Positions 14,072-23,048 of a stretch of 38,926 nucleotides of DNA are shown here, piece by piece (position 1 is the first letter of the stretch; each line of letters opens with the position of its first letter). The position numbers and the translations under genes were made by a program. Location: positions 1 through 38,926 of the forward strand of contig NZ_JACVXB010000012.1 in assembly GCF_014596945.1 (NCBI RefSeq), read 5' to 3'. The notes beneath the pieces are model-generated. The model was not told the origin of the DNA. It saw nothing but the letters and a program-made list of their open reading frames with translations, and ran no database searches. Source of the stretch: Aestuariibaculum sediminum. GTDB lineage: Bacteria; Bacteroidota; Bacteroidia; Flavobacteriales; Flavobacteriaceae.

Positions 14072-15400
14072 ATGAAAATGCCAGGTTTACCGGAATCCAG
14101 TACAGCAATAAGTGAAACTATAACCTCCGACATCTTTAACAATATTGGTGCGACCATTGAAGATTCAAATGTATCTCTATTGGTATTTGAACTTACTGAA
14201 GATTCTAAACTTAAAATTAAATTAAAAATAAATAAACCGAGTGATGTTGAAGGATCTTACATTGATACAAAACTAAAATTATCATATTCCGACAATTATA
14301 ATCAGGCCTCAACGACATTCCCAATCCGAGTAAAGAAAACGGGTATCGAATTAGTAGGTGACCTAAATTTTAGCTCAGTAGCTTTAGGATCAAAACCTCA
14401 AAGAACCTTAACCATAACAAACACATCAAGTAAAGAGGTTAATATTAGTAGCATTTCTTTCCCTGAAGGTTTTTCAACAGATTGGGAAAAAACAGTTATT
14501 GCTCCGAATAGTTCTGAATCTATAAATATTTTCTTTTCTCCAACAAAAGTACAAGATTATCAAGGAGAAATTGTCGTAATTAACGATATAGATGAAGAAA
14601 ACAACAAAATTGAAGTTAGTGGGAAAGGCATTTTAAGTCCTATTATATTTGAAGGTGCCTTAAATTTTGGCGACGTATTAATTGATGCTACTAAGACTTT
14701 AGATTTGAAAATTAGAAACAATGGTGATGAAGATTTCTACATCACTGATAATATTAGTTTCCCAGATAATTTTGTTCCAAAACAATTTCAAACCAATTTA
14801 CCGGCAGGCTCGGAACAAATTATCCCCATTATTTTTACCCCTACTGAAGTCAAAGAATATTCAGGTGAAATTGTTATTAAAGATGCATATAATAATACTC
14901 TGTCGAGCATACAAGTTACTGGTACAGGTAAGGAAAACCCTTATTTCGGAACATGGAAAGCCATAACCTGCAACAACTTACCAATTGGAACTGTAGAAAA
15001 TGTTTATTTAGAAACTTTATGTGATCAAATTGGAGGCACATACACCATGAAAAGTTTTTCCTTTTCACTTGATGCTAACAATGTAAGCATTTCGTACGTT
15101 GATGAGGAAACAAATAACACCTATGAATATCAAACTGATACTACTGGAAATCCAATTTGTGATACCGTTAAATTAGTTGAAACTGTTCAACAAGACCCAC
15201 AATATTTTAATCAAACTTCTTCTTATGAATTCCAAACTGAATCCGAAATTTATTTTAATTTATTATTCGATGGCGGAGCTGACGTGGTACCTATGTTTAT
15301 GACTTTTGATTTACAACAAAATGGCAATCTTAAAATAGTTATAGCAGATAGAGATAGTGGTCCTGACGAATATTTATATTTTGAATTAGAAAAACAATAA
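14072..15400 (+). CDS. Hydin-like repeat protein, 5'-truncated by an IS
   Basis: From the ATG there are 442 codons, but the frame is open back to 13916, through the IS end. Nothing near the ATG looks like a protein start: no signal peptide is seen although the domains are of secreted type. The protein has two immunoglobulin-like repeats of the ASPM-SPD-2-Hydin type, about residues 97-188 (LNFSSVALGSKPQRTLTITN...FFSPTKV) and 194-285 (LNFGDVLIDATKTLDLKIRN...IFTPTEV). A lipocalin-like or carbohydrate-response-like C-terminal domain follows (FGTWKAITCNN...). A T9SS sorting domain is not seen. It was probably an exported cell-surface protein and is now likely non-functional. A strong terminator follows. 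Confidence 0.65.
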   Translation: MKMPGLPESSTAISETITSDIFNNIGATIEDSNVSLLVFELTEDSKLKIKLKINKPSDVEGSYIDTKLKLSYSDNYNQASTTFPIRVKKTGIELVGDLNFSSVALGSKPQRTLTITNTSSKEVNISSISFPEGFSTDWEKTVIAPNSSESINIFFSPTKVQDYQGEIVVINDIDEENNKIEVSGKGILSPIIFEGALNFGDVLIDATKTLDLKIRNNGDEDFYITDNISFPDNFVPKQFQTNLPAGSEQIIPIIFTPTEVKEYSGEIVIKDAYNNTLSSIQVTGTGKENPYFGTWKAITCNNLPIGTVENVYLETLCDQIGGTYTMKSFSFSLDANNVSISYVDEETNNTYEYQTDTTGNPICDTVKLVETVQQDPQYFNQTSSYEFQTESEIYFNLLFDGGADVVPMFMTFDLQQNGNLKIVIADRDSGPDEYLYFELEKQ

Positions 15401-15440
15401 GCTGATACTATAATACCAATTCAACATTTAAAACTAAACA

Positions 15441-15475
15441 AACCTCGTGACTATAAATTTCACGAGGTTTTTTTG
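15441..15475 (+). terminator. Terminator after the Hydin-like gene
   Basis: AACCTCGTG (15441-15449) pairs with CACGAGGTT (15461-15469), followed by seven T. It lies about 40 nt past the stop. Confidence 0.85.
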
Positions 15476-15519
15476 TAACTATTTATTACTAAACTAACTT
15501 TCACAAAATTATTATAAAA

Positions 15520-15552
15520 AAGGTCGCACGAATATACTATTCAGACGACCTT
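15520..15552. terminator. Hairpin downstream of the 159-codon gene
   Basis: AAGGTCG (15520-15526) pairs with CGACCTT (15546-15552), with inner GAAT/ATTC pairing and A/T runs on both flanks. It ends the minus-strand gene at 15576. The same hairpin flanks the pseudogene copy at 5306. Confidence 0.7.
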
Positions 15553-15575
15553 TTAACTAACCAATTTATATACTA

Positions 15576-16055
15576 TTATTTTGTTATGTATTCATTAATG
15601 CGTGTACGCCATTTTTCAATCACCAGGAGTTCTCCTGAAAGCTGTACATTTTCATTAATATCAAAAAATAAAAGCTTCTGGGTTTCATTAGTCTTCATTT
15701 CAAAATATAAATAAAGCTGATCGATTCTTTGTTGATGATGTTTTCCATGTCCAATGGTTTTATAATTTTTATGCACCAAACAGGATTTCACATCCCTTAG
15801 AGGAATAGCATGATACTCAGAGGTTCCATTGACAAGGTTCTGAAAAAACACCATGGTAAAATCAAAATTTATCGCGATTATAAAGTTTCCGCAATTATCA
15901 TAATTCCCAATGGCATGCCCATGTTCATAAGCAAATTGTTTCAGATTATTTAAGGTCTGTTTTTCGCGTTTTCTTCTTCCGTGAGAAGACAAAACAAATG
16001 GCATTGCACAAATCAACACCAAAGTTATACTGGTTATAGTTGTTCCTATTTCCAT
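15576..16055 (-). CDS. Membrane-anchored protein of unknown function
   Basis: This 159-residue protein has one N-terminal membrane helix (about 6-24) followed by a basic stop-transfer (HGRRKREKQ) and a cytoplasmic domain of about 125 residues. The domain has beta strands ending in acidic or aromatic residues (AIGNYDNCGNFIIAINFDFTMVFF, QLYLYFEMK, KLLFFDINENVQLSGELLVIEKWRTRINEY), like a PH/SHOCT-type small domain. I do not recognise the family. A truncated, frameshifted copy lies at 5366-5575. It has a promoter-like TAACTTTG box and an upstream inverted repeat. Confidence 0.65.
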   Translation of the reverse strand: MEIGTTITSITLVLICAMPFVLSSHGRRKREKQTLNNLKQFAYEHGHAIGNYDNCGNFIIAINFDFTMVFFQNLVNGTSEYHAIPLRDVKSCLVHKNYKTIGHGKHHQQRIDQLYLYFEMKTNETQKLLFFDINENVQLSGELLVIEKWRTRINEYITK

Positions 16056-16090
16056 TATTTTTATTGATAAAATTCCACAAATGATTTGGC

Positions 16091-16150
16091 CAAAGTTACA
16101 TATGGCCTATATAGTCTAATCGTTCTAATATGACGTATGATTCATATTAG
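16091..16150 (-). promoter_or_regulatory. Promoter and possible operator of the 159-codon gene
   Basis: TAACTTTG (16098-16091, minus strand) fits the -7 consensus. Upstream, CTAATATG (16125-16132) and CATATTAG (16143-16150) form a perfect 8-bp inverted repeat with 10 nt between, placed where an activator would bind. Confidence 0.4.
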
Positions 16151-16165
16151 ATGTAAGCATGAAAC

Positions 16166-16546
16166 TTACCAGAAATAATGAAAAGGAAAGATACCGTCTA
16201 TTTTTCGATATTTAATAAGACGCCTTAAGGACAGTTGCCCATATTGTTTAAAGATAGCCTCAAAAGATGCTTCACTGGATTTGTGAACCATCAATATAAT
16301 CGGAGAAACAGATACCTTGGATAATTCCAAAGGTGTAAAGTGTTCAGGATTCCCATTTACCGCATATTCAAAATCCAGATTTTGAATCAGAGAATACGAT
16401 GGTACCTTGGTCCACTCCTGCTTAAATTCATGGTTAGTGTCAACCTGTCCCTTATGGGACATTGACAGATTCAGTACAGTTATAAAAATACAACTGTAGA
16501 TGGCCGTTAATAGTATACCCAATATGAATTTAAATCCTGTTTTCAC
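16166..16546 (-). CDS. Small exported or membrane protein, unknown
   Basis: This 126-residue protein starts MKTGFKFILGILLTAIYSC and continues hydrophobic to about residue 28, so it has a signal anchor or signal peptide. It is followed by a polar part containing SLIQNLDFEYAVNGNPEHF and a basic region near SLRRLIKYRK. No family is recognised. It lies between the ParB-like remnant and the 159-codon gene on the same strand, after a strong terminator, so it is expressed separately from the former. Possibly cargo of the same former plasmid or integrative element. Confidence 0.55.
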   Translation of the reverse strand: MKTGFKFILGILLTAIYSCIFITVLNLSMSHKGQVDTNHEFKQEWTKVPSYSLIQNLDFEYAVNGNPEHFTPLELSKVSVSPIILMVHKSSEASFEAIFKQYGQLSLRRLIKYRKIDGIFPFHYFW

Positions 16547-16586
16547 TCTACAAATGTACAGTTAAAATACTGATATCCTATAGTCT

Positions 16587-16628
16587 TACAAAAAAAAGAG
16601 AAACCAGTATCTCTACTCATTTCTCTTT
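16587..16628 (-). terminator. Terminator after the ParB-like gene
   Basis: AAAGAGAAA (16628-16620 on the minus strand) pairs perfectly with TTTCTCTTT (16603-16595), followed by a run of T. Confidence 0.8.
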
Positions 16629-16640
16629 CGACAACAAAAG

Positions 16641-17528
16641 CTACTCAGCCTGTGCTTTCTGCTCCAGCTTTACGATGCGTTCCTGGATGCGTTCAGCTCT
16701 GGTCTGGGTCTCTTTTTCAAATTTCTGTTCTGTACTTTCCATTTTAGCTTTATAAAAGCCTTTCATTGCCTGATAAAAAGCGATATTAGTCAAGTTGTTG
16801 GTATGATTACTTTCTCCAAAATGCACCTGTTTAATTAGTAAGAACCTGATGAGTTTATTAAAAATTTCTTTTTTGAAATGAGTTCTGAAGTCCTTGTAGA
16901 TCTCTTCCTTACTCATCTTTGATGTATTTCCGAAAAACTCCAGATGATACTTTTGCTGTTGGATATAGCCCACATTGTTTTCAAATAGTGATATGGTTAT
17001 GGCAATCATCTCATCTTTTGATAATGCCTTATCCAAATCAAGATATCCTGATTCTCTGATTTCTGAAGTAGCCTGTTCAAACAGCTTATTATTTTCAATA
17101 TGTTGTTTACGCTGTTCACGTTCTTTAATCTTTATGATTTGTTCTTCTGGTGTACAGTCGGCCATCTTACGTTCTGAAACAGGTATGGTATGACTACTGG
17201 AATCACTGGTCTCAATATCTTTTATCTTGACATAGCAATCTTTAAACCTGTATGATTCCGGATGAAACACTATCCCTTTCACAAAACCATTATCAATTGC
17301 CGAATTATAGGATTGATGTTTCTCATGATAATCCTTAAGAACCTCATCTAAATCCTCCTGTAATTCCTCATCTGTGTAATCGTAATGACGGTACTTTTCT
17401 TTAAGTAATTCCAAAGTCGGTTCCTCTGGTTTCTCTATAACATCCAGATCATCTAATAAATAGACTTTAATACTGGATAGAACGGTAACCGAGAACCATC
17501 TACAGCGGATATAATGGTCCAGTCTCAT
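16641..17528 (-). pseudogene. ParB-like partition protein, C-terminal part, 5'-truncated
   Basis: The frame has 295 codons. The first 20 or so (MRLDHYIRCRWFSVTVLSS) are encoded by a repeat element (17470-17625), not by a native gene start. Genuine coding begins around KVYLLDDLDVIEKPEEPTLE. The body is charged and helical, with VSERKMADCTPEEQIIKIKE near residue 135 and a coiled tail. This region resembles the part downstream of the ParB nuclease/HTH domains in large ParB-like proteins of Bacteroidota plasmids and integrative elements. That assignment is tentative. The N-terminal DNA-binding half is missing, cut by the repeat, so it probably no longer works. Confidence 0.5.
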
Positions 17529-17625
17529 TCTTGATATGAAGCATTATTAAATAAGGGCTTACTTGAAATTTAGCTATGCTCAATTTTATCCGCTGTAGAT
17601 GGTTCTGTATTTCCGTTTTTTACAC
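17470..17625. repeat. Structured repeat, copy 1 (perfect 20-bp inverted arms)
   Basis: This 156-bp segment aligns almost without gaps, at roughly three-quarters identity, with 34217-34374 in the same orientation. Within it AGAACCATCTACAGCGGATA (17492-17511) is perfectly inverted at 17587-17606, with weaker extension outward (ACGG.AA). Both copies begin ATACTGGATAGAA and end TTTCCGTTTTTT plus CAC. The repeat interrupts the ParB-like gene. The rest of 17626-17862 is A/T-rich upstream region of the beta-helix gene with no other feature seen. Confidence 0.75.
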
Positions 17626-17862
17626 TTATACTCAAAGCATACACAAAGTAAGCTATTCTTCTAATACAAAAACACTCGATTCCTTAAATAGATTATCTTC
17701 AATTGTAAACTAAAGTTTAACAAACAAGCATACTTATTATCAAACAGTTAATTAAAACATTTCGAATAGTACGCTTTTATTTTAACAAGAACTTAAATAA
17801 AAAGAATCATTCAGGCATTCTATTTTAACTAAGCAAAAAACACATATTAATAACCTTTTAAA

Positions 17863-19563
17863 ATGAAACGAAAATTACTTTTATCAACTTTAACTTTGTC
17901 ATTATTTTTAGTTTTTACCCCTAATGTTAATGCACAACAAAACATTTATGTAAAAACATCGGCTGCTGGTACATCTGACGGTTCTAGTTGGGAAAATGCA
18001 ACTACTCTTACTGATGCACTAGGCATGACGCTTAACGATGGAGACATGATTCATATTGCAGAAGGCACTTATGTACCTACAAATAATGTCTCTGTAACTC
18101 CTGCAGAAGACGATGGGTTATACAAAACATTTGAAATTTCTAAAAACATTCATTTAATTGCTGGATACCCAGCTGCAATTACCGATGAAACTATAGATGC
18201 CTCCCCAGAAAGTTACACTACAACTTTAAGTGGTGATATTAATGGAGATGGCTCTGTTCGTATGAGACGCGTAGTAACTATTGGGGCTCCTATTGTAAGC
18301 GGACAAAGCGTTATATTTAAAGGGTTAACTATTCAAGATGGCTATGCAAACTATGTAGGAAGTTTAGAAATTAACGGTGTTAATATTTTCGACTCTTTTG
18401 GAGGAGGACTAGCCATTCATGCTTCTAATGTTGAGATGAACCAATGTACCATTCGTCATAACGGGGGAAGATCAAGAGGATCTATTTCGGCCCATGAATC
18501 TGTTTTAGTTATGAATAACTGTAATATTATTGATAACAACGAAGACACTACCAATACTGGCTTTGGTCGAGGTTTATATGTCGTGAATTCAATTGCTACT
18601 TTAAACGAATGTAACTTGTCTGGTAACGTAAATTATGCAGGACAATCAGGAGCTTTGTATTCTGAAGGATCAACCGTAAATCTTTACAACTCTACAGTAG
18701 CTAATAATCAAAGTGGTACGTATAGTGCTGGTGTGTATTTGCACTTAGGCTCTACTGGAAATTTTGTAAACTGTACATTTTATGGTAATAAAGTTACTAC
18801 TGCTAACGATTACTACCCAGCCTCTATCTTGGCTCGTTCTAATAATGGTGTTTCTACAGCTTATATTATAAGTTCAACCTTTACAGGTGGAGAAGCAAAT
18901 TATGAAGTGGCTTGGTACACCAACACAACGGTATTAAATCTTTACAATTCTATTATAAGTGGAACAAATACTACAGGAACTGTGAGACCGGGAGCTATTG
19001 AAACCAATAACAAAATGATATTAGGAGCAGATGTATTAGACGCCAGTGGCAGCACTATTTCTTCAGATTTTGATGCTTCAACTATGTTAGGCACATTCGA
19101 TGGTAACATTTGTGCTCTAACAGGAACAAATAATCCTGCAATTACCAATGGAATGTCCTTGGCAGAATTAACTACAGTATGTGATGCACTTAATATTCCT
19201 TCTGAAATATATTCAATGGATCAAGCTAATGTCTCTCGCTCAGGGAAAATAAGTATAGGAGCAGTTGTTCTTGACGGAACTTTAAGTATTGATAAAAATG
19301 GTTTCGCAGCAGGTTTAAAGTTATACCCTAACCCTACTACAGACAGAAAAATAACTTTAGATCTAGGACATAATTTCACTTATGAAAACCTGACTATTAC
19401 CGTTTTTGACATTACTGGTAGAACCCTTAAATCTTTAAACCAAATCAAAAAACAAAGCAACAAATACGATTTAGACTTAAATTTTGTTAGTAAAAATCAG
19501 TTTGTAATGATACATATTAATAACGGCCAAAATAGCGCAACCTTCAAAGTGCTTGTTAAGTAG
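17863..19563 (+). CDS. Secreted parallel beta-helix protein with T9SS sorting domain
   Basis: This 566-residue protein has a clear signal peptide (MKRKLLLSTLTLSLFLVF...NAQ). A right-handed parallel beta-helix follows, opening with IYVKTSAAGTSDGSSWENAT and continuing with repeats such as VEMNQCTIRHNGG, VLVMNNCNIIDNN and VNLYNSTVANNQSG (pectate-lyase/polymorphic-outer-membrane type). Residues from about 488 on (LKLYPNPTTDRKITLDLG...) are the type A sorting domain of the type IX secretion system, so the product is exported and cell-surface attached or released. No catalytic residues can be named. It could be an adhesin, glycan-binding protein or polysaccharide lyase. It is the only plus-strand gene beside the Sus locus and converges on it. 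Confidence 0.85.
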   Translation: MKRKLLLSTLTLSLFLVFTPNVNAQQNIYVKTSAAGTSDGSSWENATTLTDALGMTLNDGDMIHIAEGTYVPTNNVSVTPAEDDGLYKTFEISKNIHLIAGYPAAITDETIDASPESYTTTLSGDINGDGSVRMRRVVTIGAPIVSGQSVIFKGLTIQDGYANYVGSLEINGVNIFDSFGGGLAIHASNVEMNQCTIRHNGGRSRGSISAHESVLVMNNCNIIDNNEDTTNTGFGRGLYVVNSIATLNECNLSGNVNYAGQSGALYSEGSTVNLYNSTVANNQSGTYSAGVYLHLGSTGNFVNCTFYGNKVTTANDYYPASILARSNNGVSTAYIISSTFTGGEANYEVAWYTNTTVLNLYNSIISGTNTTGTVRPGAIETNNKMILGADVLDASGSTISSDFDASTMLGTFDGNICALTGTNNPAITNGMSLAELTTVCDALNIPSEIYSMDQANVSRSGKISIGAVVLDGTLSIDKNGFAAGLKLYPNPTTDRKITLDLGHNFTYENLTITVFDITGRTLKSLNQIKKQSNKYDLDLNFVSKNQFVMIHINNGQNSATFKVLVK

Positions 19564-19580
19564 TTGGTCTTTCAAAACCA

Positions 19581-19609
19581 AAAAAAACCGGCAGAACGCC
19601 GGTTTTTTT
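19581..19609. terminator. Bidirectional terminator
   Basis: AAAAAAACCGGC (19581-19592) and GCCGGTTTTTTT (19598-19609) form a 12-bp hairpin with a 5-nt loop between convergent genes. It serves the beta-helix gene on plus and the NAGPA-type gene on minus. Confidence 0.9.
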
Positions 19610-19626
19610 ATTTCATTAATTTTTAA

Positions 19627-20466
19627 CTACCGTATCGTTACATAAAAAATTCCTTTTACAGAGCGCTCTTTTCCATCTGAAGGTGTATTAACGATTTCAT
19701 CGTCATCATAACCTTTTACAAATAAGGTACTGGAACCTCCCCCATCAAGATTTATTATATCGGTACATCCTATAAACTTTCCAAACATTAAAACTTCATT
19801 TAAAGTCATTCCTGCAGCTGTTTCTGAACGTCCATCTACAACCACCATAAGTAAATGGTTATTTGCAAAAGCCATAAACGATCTTGGATGCCGCTTCGTA
19901 TTAAAAGAAGCGTAGCTTAAATGCAATAGCCTTCCATCATCCATTAAAAGTGGACCAGAAACTAAAACATCATCAGCTTTATCATTATAACCTAATTCCT
20001 TGTCACTATTCCAGTTTGAAATATCTATGTAATTTTCTTTAACGGTAATAACACCAGTAGCTCTTGTTAAATATTCTGTTTTAACCGTATGTGCTTTAAC
20101 TTCTCCATCAATCATTATAAAATGCATACTTTCTCCAAGCGGCTCACTATGATTTCTGAAAAAAGAACCGTTAATAGCTGCAATTGCATTTTTTGCTTTG
20201 GCTTGGACTGATGTCCTTTCCATAACTTTAGCCATTCCAACATCGTATTTCACTTTTGCTAAAGTCGTATCTATATCAACAATACTAATTTCCTGAGGCG
20301 AATCGAAAAGATTTGCTGAGGCTTTTCTCACCTCAACTCCTTCAATGATCTTAGTTGTTCTCCAATTAATATCTTCAATATTCAAAGAGAACTCTTCAAC
20401 TTTTTGTTGAGACATACCTTTTATACTTATTGCTAGTAACCCCAGTATTAAAATTTGTTTCTTCAT
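19627..20466 (-). CDS. Phosphodiester glycosidase family protein (NAGPA/DUF2233)
   Basis: This 279-residue protein has a signal peptide (MKKQILILGLLAISIKGMSQ) and the NAGPA/DUF2233 core: AINGSFF (residues 101-107), DVLVSGPLLMDDGRLL, KRHPRSFMAF, VVVDGRSETAAGMTLNE and NLDGGGSSTLFV. In animals the NAGPA domain removes GlcNAc from mannose-6-phosphodiesters, and bacterial members cleave sugar-1-phosphodiester bonds such as those in teichoic acids or cyclic phosphodiester polymers. Here it is probably a periplasmic or secreted glycosidase at the end of the Sus operon, although a hairpin at 20502-20532 separates it from the gene upstream. Confidence 0.9.
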   Translation of the reverse strand: MKKQILILGLLAISIKGMSQQKVEEFSLNIEDINWRTTKIIEGVEVRKASANLFDSPQEISIVDIDTTLAKVKYDVGMAKVMERTSVQAKAKNAIAAINGSFFRNHSEPLGESMHFIMIDGEVKAHTVKTEYLTRATGVITVKENYIDISNWNSDKELGYNDKADDVLVSGPLLMDDGRLLHLSYASFNTKRHPRSFMAFANNHLLMVVVDGRSETAAGMTLNEVLMFGKFIGCTDIINLDGGGSSTLFVKGYDDDEIVNTPSDGKERSVKGIFYVTIR

Positions 20467-20501
20467 TCTTTTTTATTTTTTAATCTAAAAATTAATATTA
20501 A

Positions 20502-20532
20502 AAAAACACTACCCAAATTGAATAGTGTTTTT
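20502..20532 (-). terminator. Hairpin terminator within the Sus locus
   Basis: AAAAACACTA (20532-20523 on minus) pairs perfectly with TAGTGTTTTT (20511-20502), followed by a T-rich tail. Only 35 nt separate it from the NAGPA-type ATG, too little for a separate promoter. It therefore probably acts as a partial terminator or mRNA 3' stabiliser. Confidence 0.7.
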
Positions 20533-20553
20533 ATAATGTTTACTTTCTTTAAC

Positions 20554-21819
20554 TTAAAAACTATATGTGCTTAACGGAAGTCCAAATACAGCTCTTTGTC
20601 CCGGGTGCTCCATAAGCCCCCATAAATCGTGATAATACGGTGAATAATACAGTCCTTCTGTACCATGAGGAAAACGATAACGTTTCGTGTTTTGAGTTCC
20701 GTATTCCCATAAAAGTAATCTGGACGTAGAATCGTAATATTCAGACTTACCCGATACGGCAAAGTAAAATATTCCATCTTTAGCGAATAAGCCTTGCATG
20801 TGGTTTACATAGCCTCCATCGGTATCTATTGGATCTATTTTTCTAACGTTGGCCGATGTGTTAATTGTACCATCTGAATTTAAAGCAAATGAATGGACAT
20901 AAGCATGCCCTGATGTAGAACTTAAATTATAGTAATTTCCGATATTGATTCTCGGATCTCCATTGGTGTTATAACTTAAAGACATTGCCGACAATGGTTT
21001 ATGAGAGCTATCTACGGTGTAGCTCGCTATACGCGGTAATATATATTGATACCCAAAGGCATACATCTTACCATCGGCGCTACTATAACCTATTTTTCCA
21101 CCGCCGCCGCTTGCAGTAACTTCAATAATTTTATCTAAATCAAATTCATCTATAGTGCTACTACCTGTAACATATAATTTCCTATTATAATAAGCCAGTC
21201 CTCCAGCATGTACAAAATTAGGTGCATAACCATTGTACTGCGTATAAGATGTGTTATTAAAATTCTCGGAAGTCCCTGCAAAATTGCCACCAGACTTTCT
21301 AACTAATAAAATATTACGATAAACCACATTGTTCATATCTGTTATATCGCAAAGCGATAACCGTGATCCGTGTGCAGATTTAGAGTACCAAGATACAGCG
21401 ATAAATCGCCTGTTCCCCCATCTAAAACCTGTTATTCCTTGAGGGTACCAGGTTTCTGTATTTTGGTCGATAGCATCCCATGAAAACCCAGAATAATCAT
21501 AAATCACATTAAAACCATTAATGCCTACTAAATTATTTTCTAAAGTTGCTGATTTATTGAAGGTGATTCCTGTAGGTTGTAAATAAGTGGCACGGCGTGA
21601 TCCGATAAAAAAGTCATCTACTTTATCTTGATAGCTCACGCGAACATCTAATGCTGCTCCTGCGATTGAATACACTGAATTATTTTCTTGTAATGCTTCT
21701 GAATCATCTACAGAATCAGTAATTATTTCTTCCTTAGGTTCTGTTTCAATGGTTTCCTTAGAACAGCCAATAAACATAACTGAACAGATGATTAAAATAA
21801 AAATGGCTATTTTTTTCAT
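20554..21819 (-). CDS. Surface lipoprotein, beta-propeller-like, unknown
   Basis: This 421-residue protein has a lipobox (ICSVMFIGC, Cys19) and an acidic linker, then a large beta-rich domain rich in Tyr, Gly and Trp (GITGFRWGNRRFIAVSW, VHAGGLAYYNRKLYVTGS, GLYYSPYYHDLWGLMEHPGQRAVFG). Repeating strand-turn patterns suggest a propeller, with a final HGTEGLYYSPYYHDLWGL stretch like secreted phytase or lectin-like propellers. No catalytic motif is identified. An acidic stretch right after the cysteine is typical of surface-exported lipoproteins in this phylum. It sits mid-operon between the PHP-type enzyme and the NAGPA enzyme and may bind the substrate. Confidence 0.75.
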   Translation of the reverse strand: MKKIAIFILIICSVMFIGCSKETIETEPKEEIITDSVDDSEALQENNSVYSIAGAALDVRVSYQDKVDDFFIGSRRATYLQPTGITFNKSATLENNLVGINGFNVIYDYSGFSWDAIDQNTETWYPQGITGFRWGNRRFIAVSWYSKSAHGSRLSLCDITDMNNVVYRNILLVRKSGGNFAGTSENFNNTSYTQYNGYAPNFVHAGGLAYYNRKLYVTGSSTIDEFDLDKIIEVTASGGGGKIGYSSADGKMYAFGYQYILPRIASYTVDSSHKPLSAMSLSYNTNGDPRINIGNYYNLSSTSGHAYVHSFALNSDGTINTSANVRKIDPIDTDGGYVNHMQGLFAKDGIFYFAVSGKSEYYDSTSRLLLWEYGTQNTKRYRFPHGTEGLYYSPYYHDLWGLMEHPGQRAVFGLPLSTYSF

Positions 21820-21842
21820 ATTTAAAGATTTACTGGTGATTA

Positions 21843-23033
21843 CTACTCCTCTTCTTCACTTCCTCCTGCCATTGTTTTAGGGGTTAAGGCTTTTCTTAAT
21901 TTTACTTCTTGTTTCTCTTTATTAAAAACCATTTCTACCTCAATTGGTTCGCCTGTCAACTTTTTAAAATTCATCACCCTGTAAGTCACCTTAAATTCTC
22001 GCTTATCGATTCCCTTACTGTCCTTCACCTTAAACTCTAAGAGATTGGTTGTGTTTGGTAATAGTGTATTTTTTTTTGGCAAATCAACTACCTTATCTTC
22101 TCTCACTTTTTCTAATACAAAACGAATGTCAGTATGATTTTTTAATTGCGCATAACGTTTTTTACGGTACACCACATTCGCTGGGTCTAATAATTCTACA
22201 GACTGCGAAAACAAGGGTTTCAAAAACTTCTCCTCCCCTATAATAGTATCTGCAAAGTAAACAGCTGTGCGACGCTCGAACATGGCCTCTTTTATGCCCT
22301 TCTCAGTGTTTTCTTTAGCAAAAATTAAGGTTACAGGTCTATGTACTTCAAAATGACTTAAGTTAACCAGATAGTGTATATCGGAAGTAGAAGTAATAGT
22401 TAATTTATTTTCGATTGCCCAAGGAATAGCCTCTTCATGCAATTTTTTATTATTAAATATTTCAAGTCCATCTAAAAGCTTTTCGTCATAAGCCTGTTTA
22501 TGAAATTCCTGCCAATGTGGGTTCTTTCCTTGTCCTTCTAACGGATGATTTAACTGAATAAAGGCTCCTTGTTTTTTTGCTTCTCTGAAAGCTTCCAATA
22601 AATCTCCTTGAACTGGTTTTAGCAAATTAATATCTTCTAAAAAAAGAATATTAAAATGCCCAACCGGATCTTTGTAACGATTGATTTCTAATCCTTTTAT
22701 TAGAGTTATTCCAAGACGCTCTGCTATAACTTCAGCATCTCTATGTGGTAAGTTTTCATCTTCAAACTTAACCGCTTTTTGTAATACAGGTCCTTTATAA
22801 TTAATATGATCGGTTAAAGCAATAACATCTAAACCATCATGCCAGGCTTCCTGTACCCTTATGTCTGGCCACACACGTCCATCGGAATACACGGTATGAA
22901 TATGAAAATCCCCCTTCAAGGTTTTATACCCGGGAATATCTGGAATATTTATCTCATTTCGTATTTGTGCTGATACTGTTATACATAAAAGTAAAACAAA
23001 TTTCAGGCTATTCTTAAATATCTTTTTTTTCAC
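21843..23033 (-). CDS. PHP-domain phosphodiesterase (Sb-PDE type)
   Basis: This 396-residue protein has a signal peptide ending ITVSAQ and then a PHP domain: GDFHIHTVYSDGRVWP (metal-binding HxH), ALTDHINYKG, GLEINRY, HFNILFLE, QLNHPLEGQGKN, and STSDIHYLVN. The exported form and the C-terminal beta-domain (about 290-385) match the Sb-PDE family, in which the founding Sphingobium enzyme hydrolyses phosphodiesters using divalent metals. Here a periplasmic enzyme that splits phosphodiesters released by the neighbouring proteins is likely. It starts 15 nt after the GDPD gene. Confidence 0.85.
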   Translation of the reverse strand: MKKKIFKNSLKFVLLLCITVSAQIRNEINIPDIPGYKTLKGDFHIHTVYSDGRVWPDIRVQEAWHDGLDVIALTDHINYKGPVLQKAVKFEDENLPHRDAEVIAERLGITLIKGLEINRYKDPVGHFNILFLEDINLLKPVQGDLLEAFREAKKQGAFIQLNHPLEGQGKNPHWQEFHKQAYDEKLLDGLEIFNNKKLHEEAIPWAIENKLTITSTSDIHYLVNLSHFEVHRPVTLIFAKENTEKGIKEAMFERRTAVYFADTIIGEEKFLKPLFSQSVELLDPANVVYRKKRYAQLKNHTDIRFVLEKVREDKVVDLPKKNTLLPNTTNLLEFKVKDSKGIDKREFKVTYRVMNFKKLTGEPIEVEMVFNKEKQEVKLRKALTPKTMAGGSEEEE

Positions 23034-23048
23034 TATCTCTTTTATTAA

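Noticed and set aside
17470-17625. Integron attC site
   Set aside because: The arm layout is similar but the expected core-site bases (GTTRRRY/RYYYAAC) are absent, and the integrase at 34494 is not of the IntI type.
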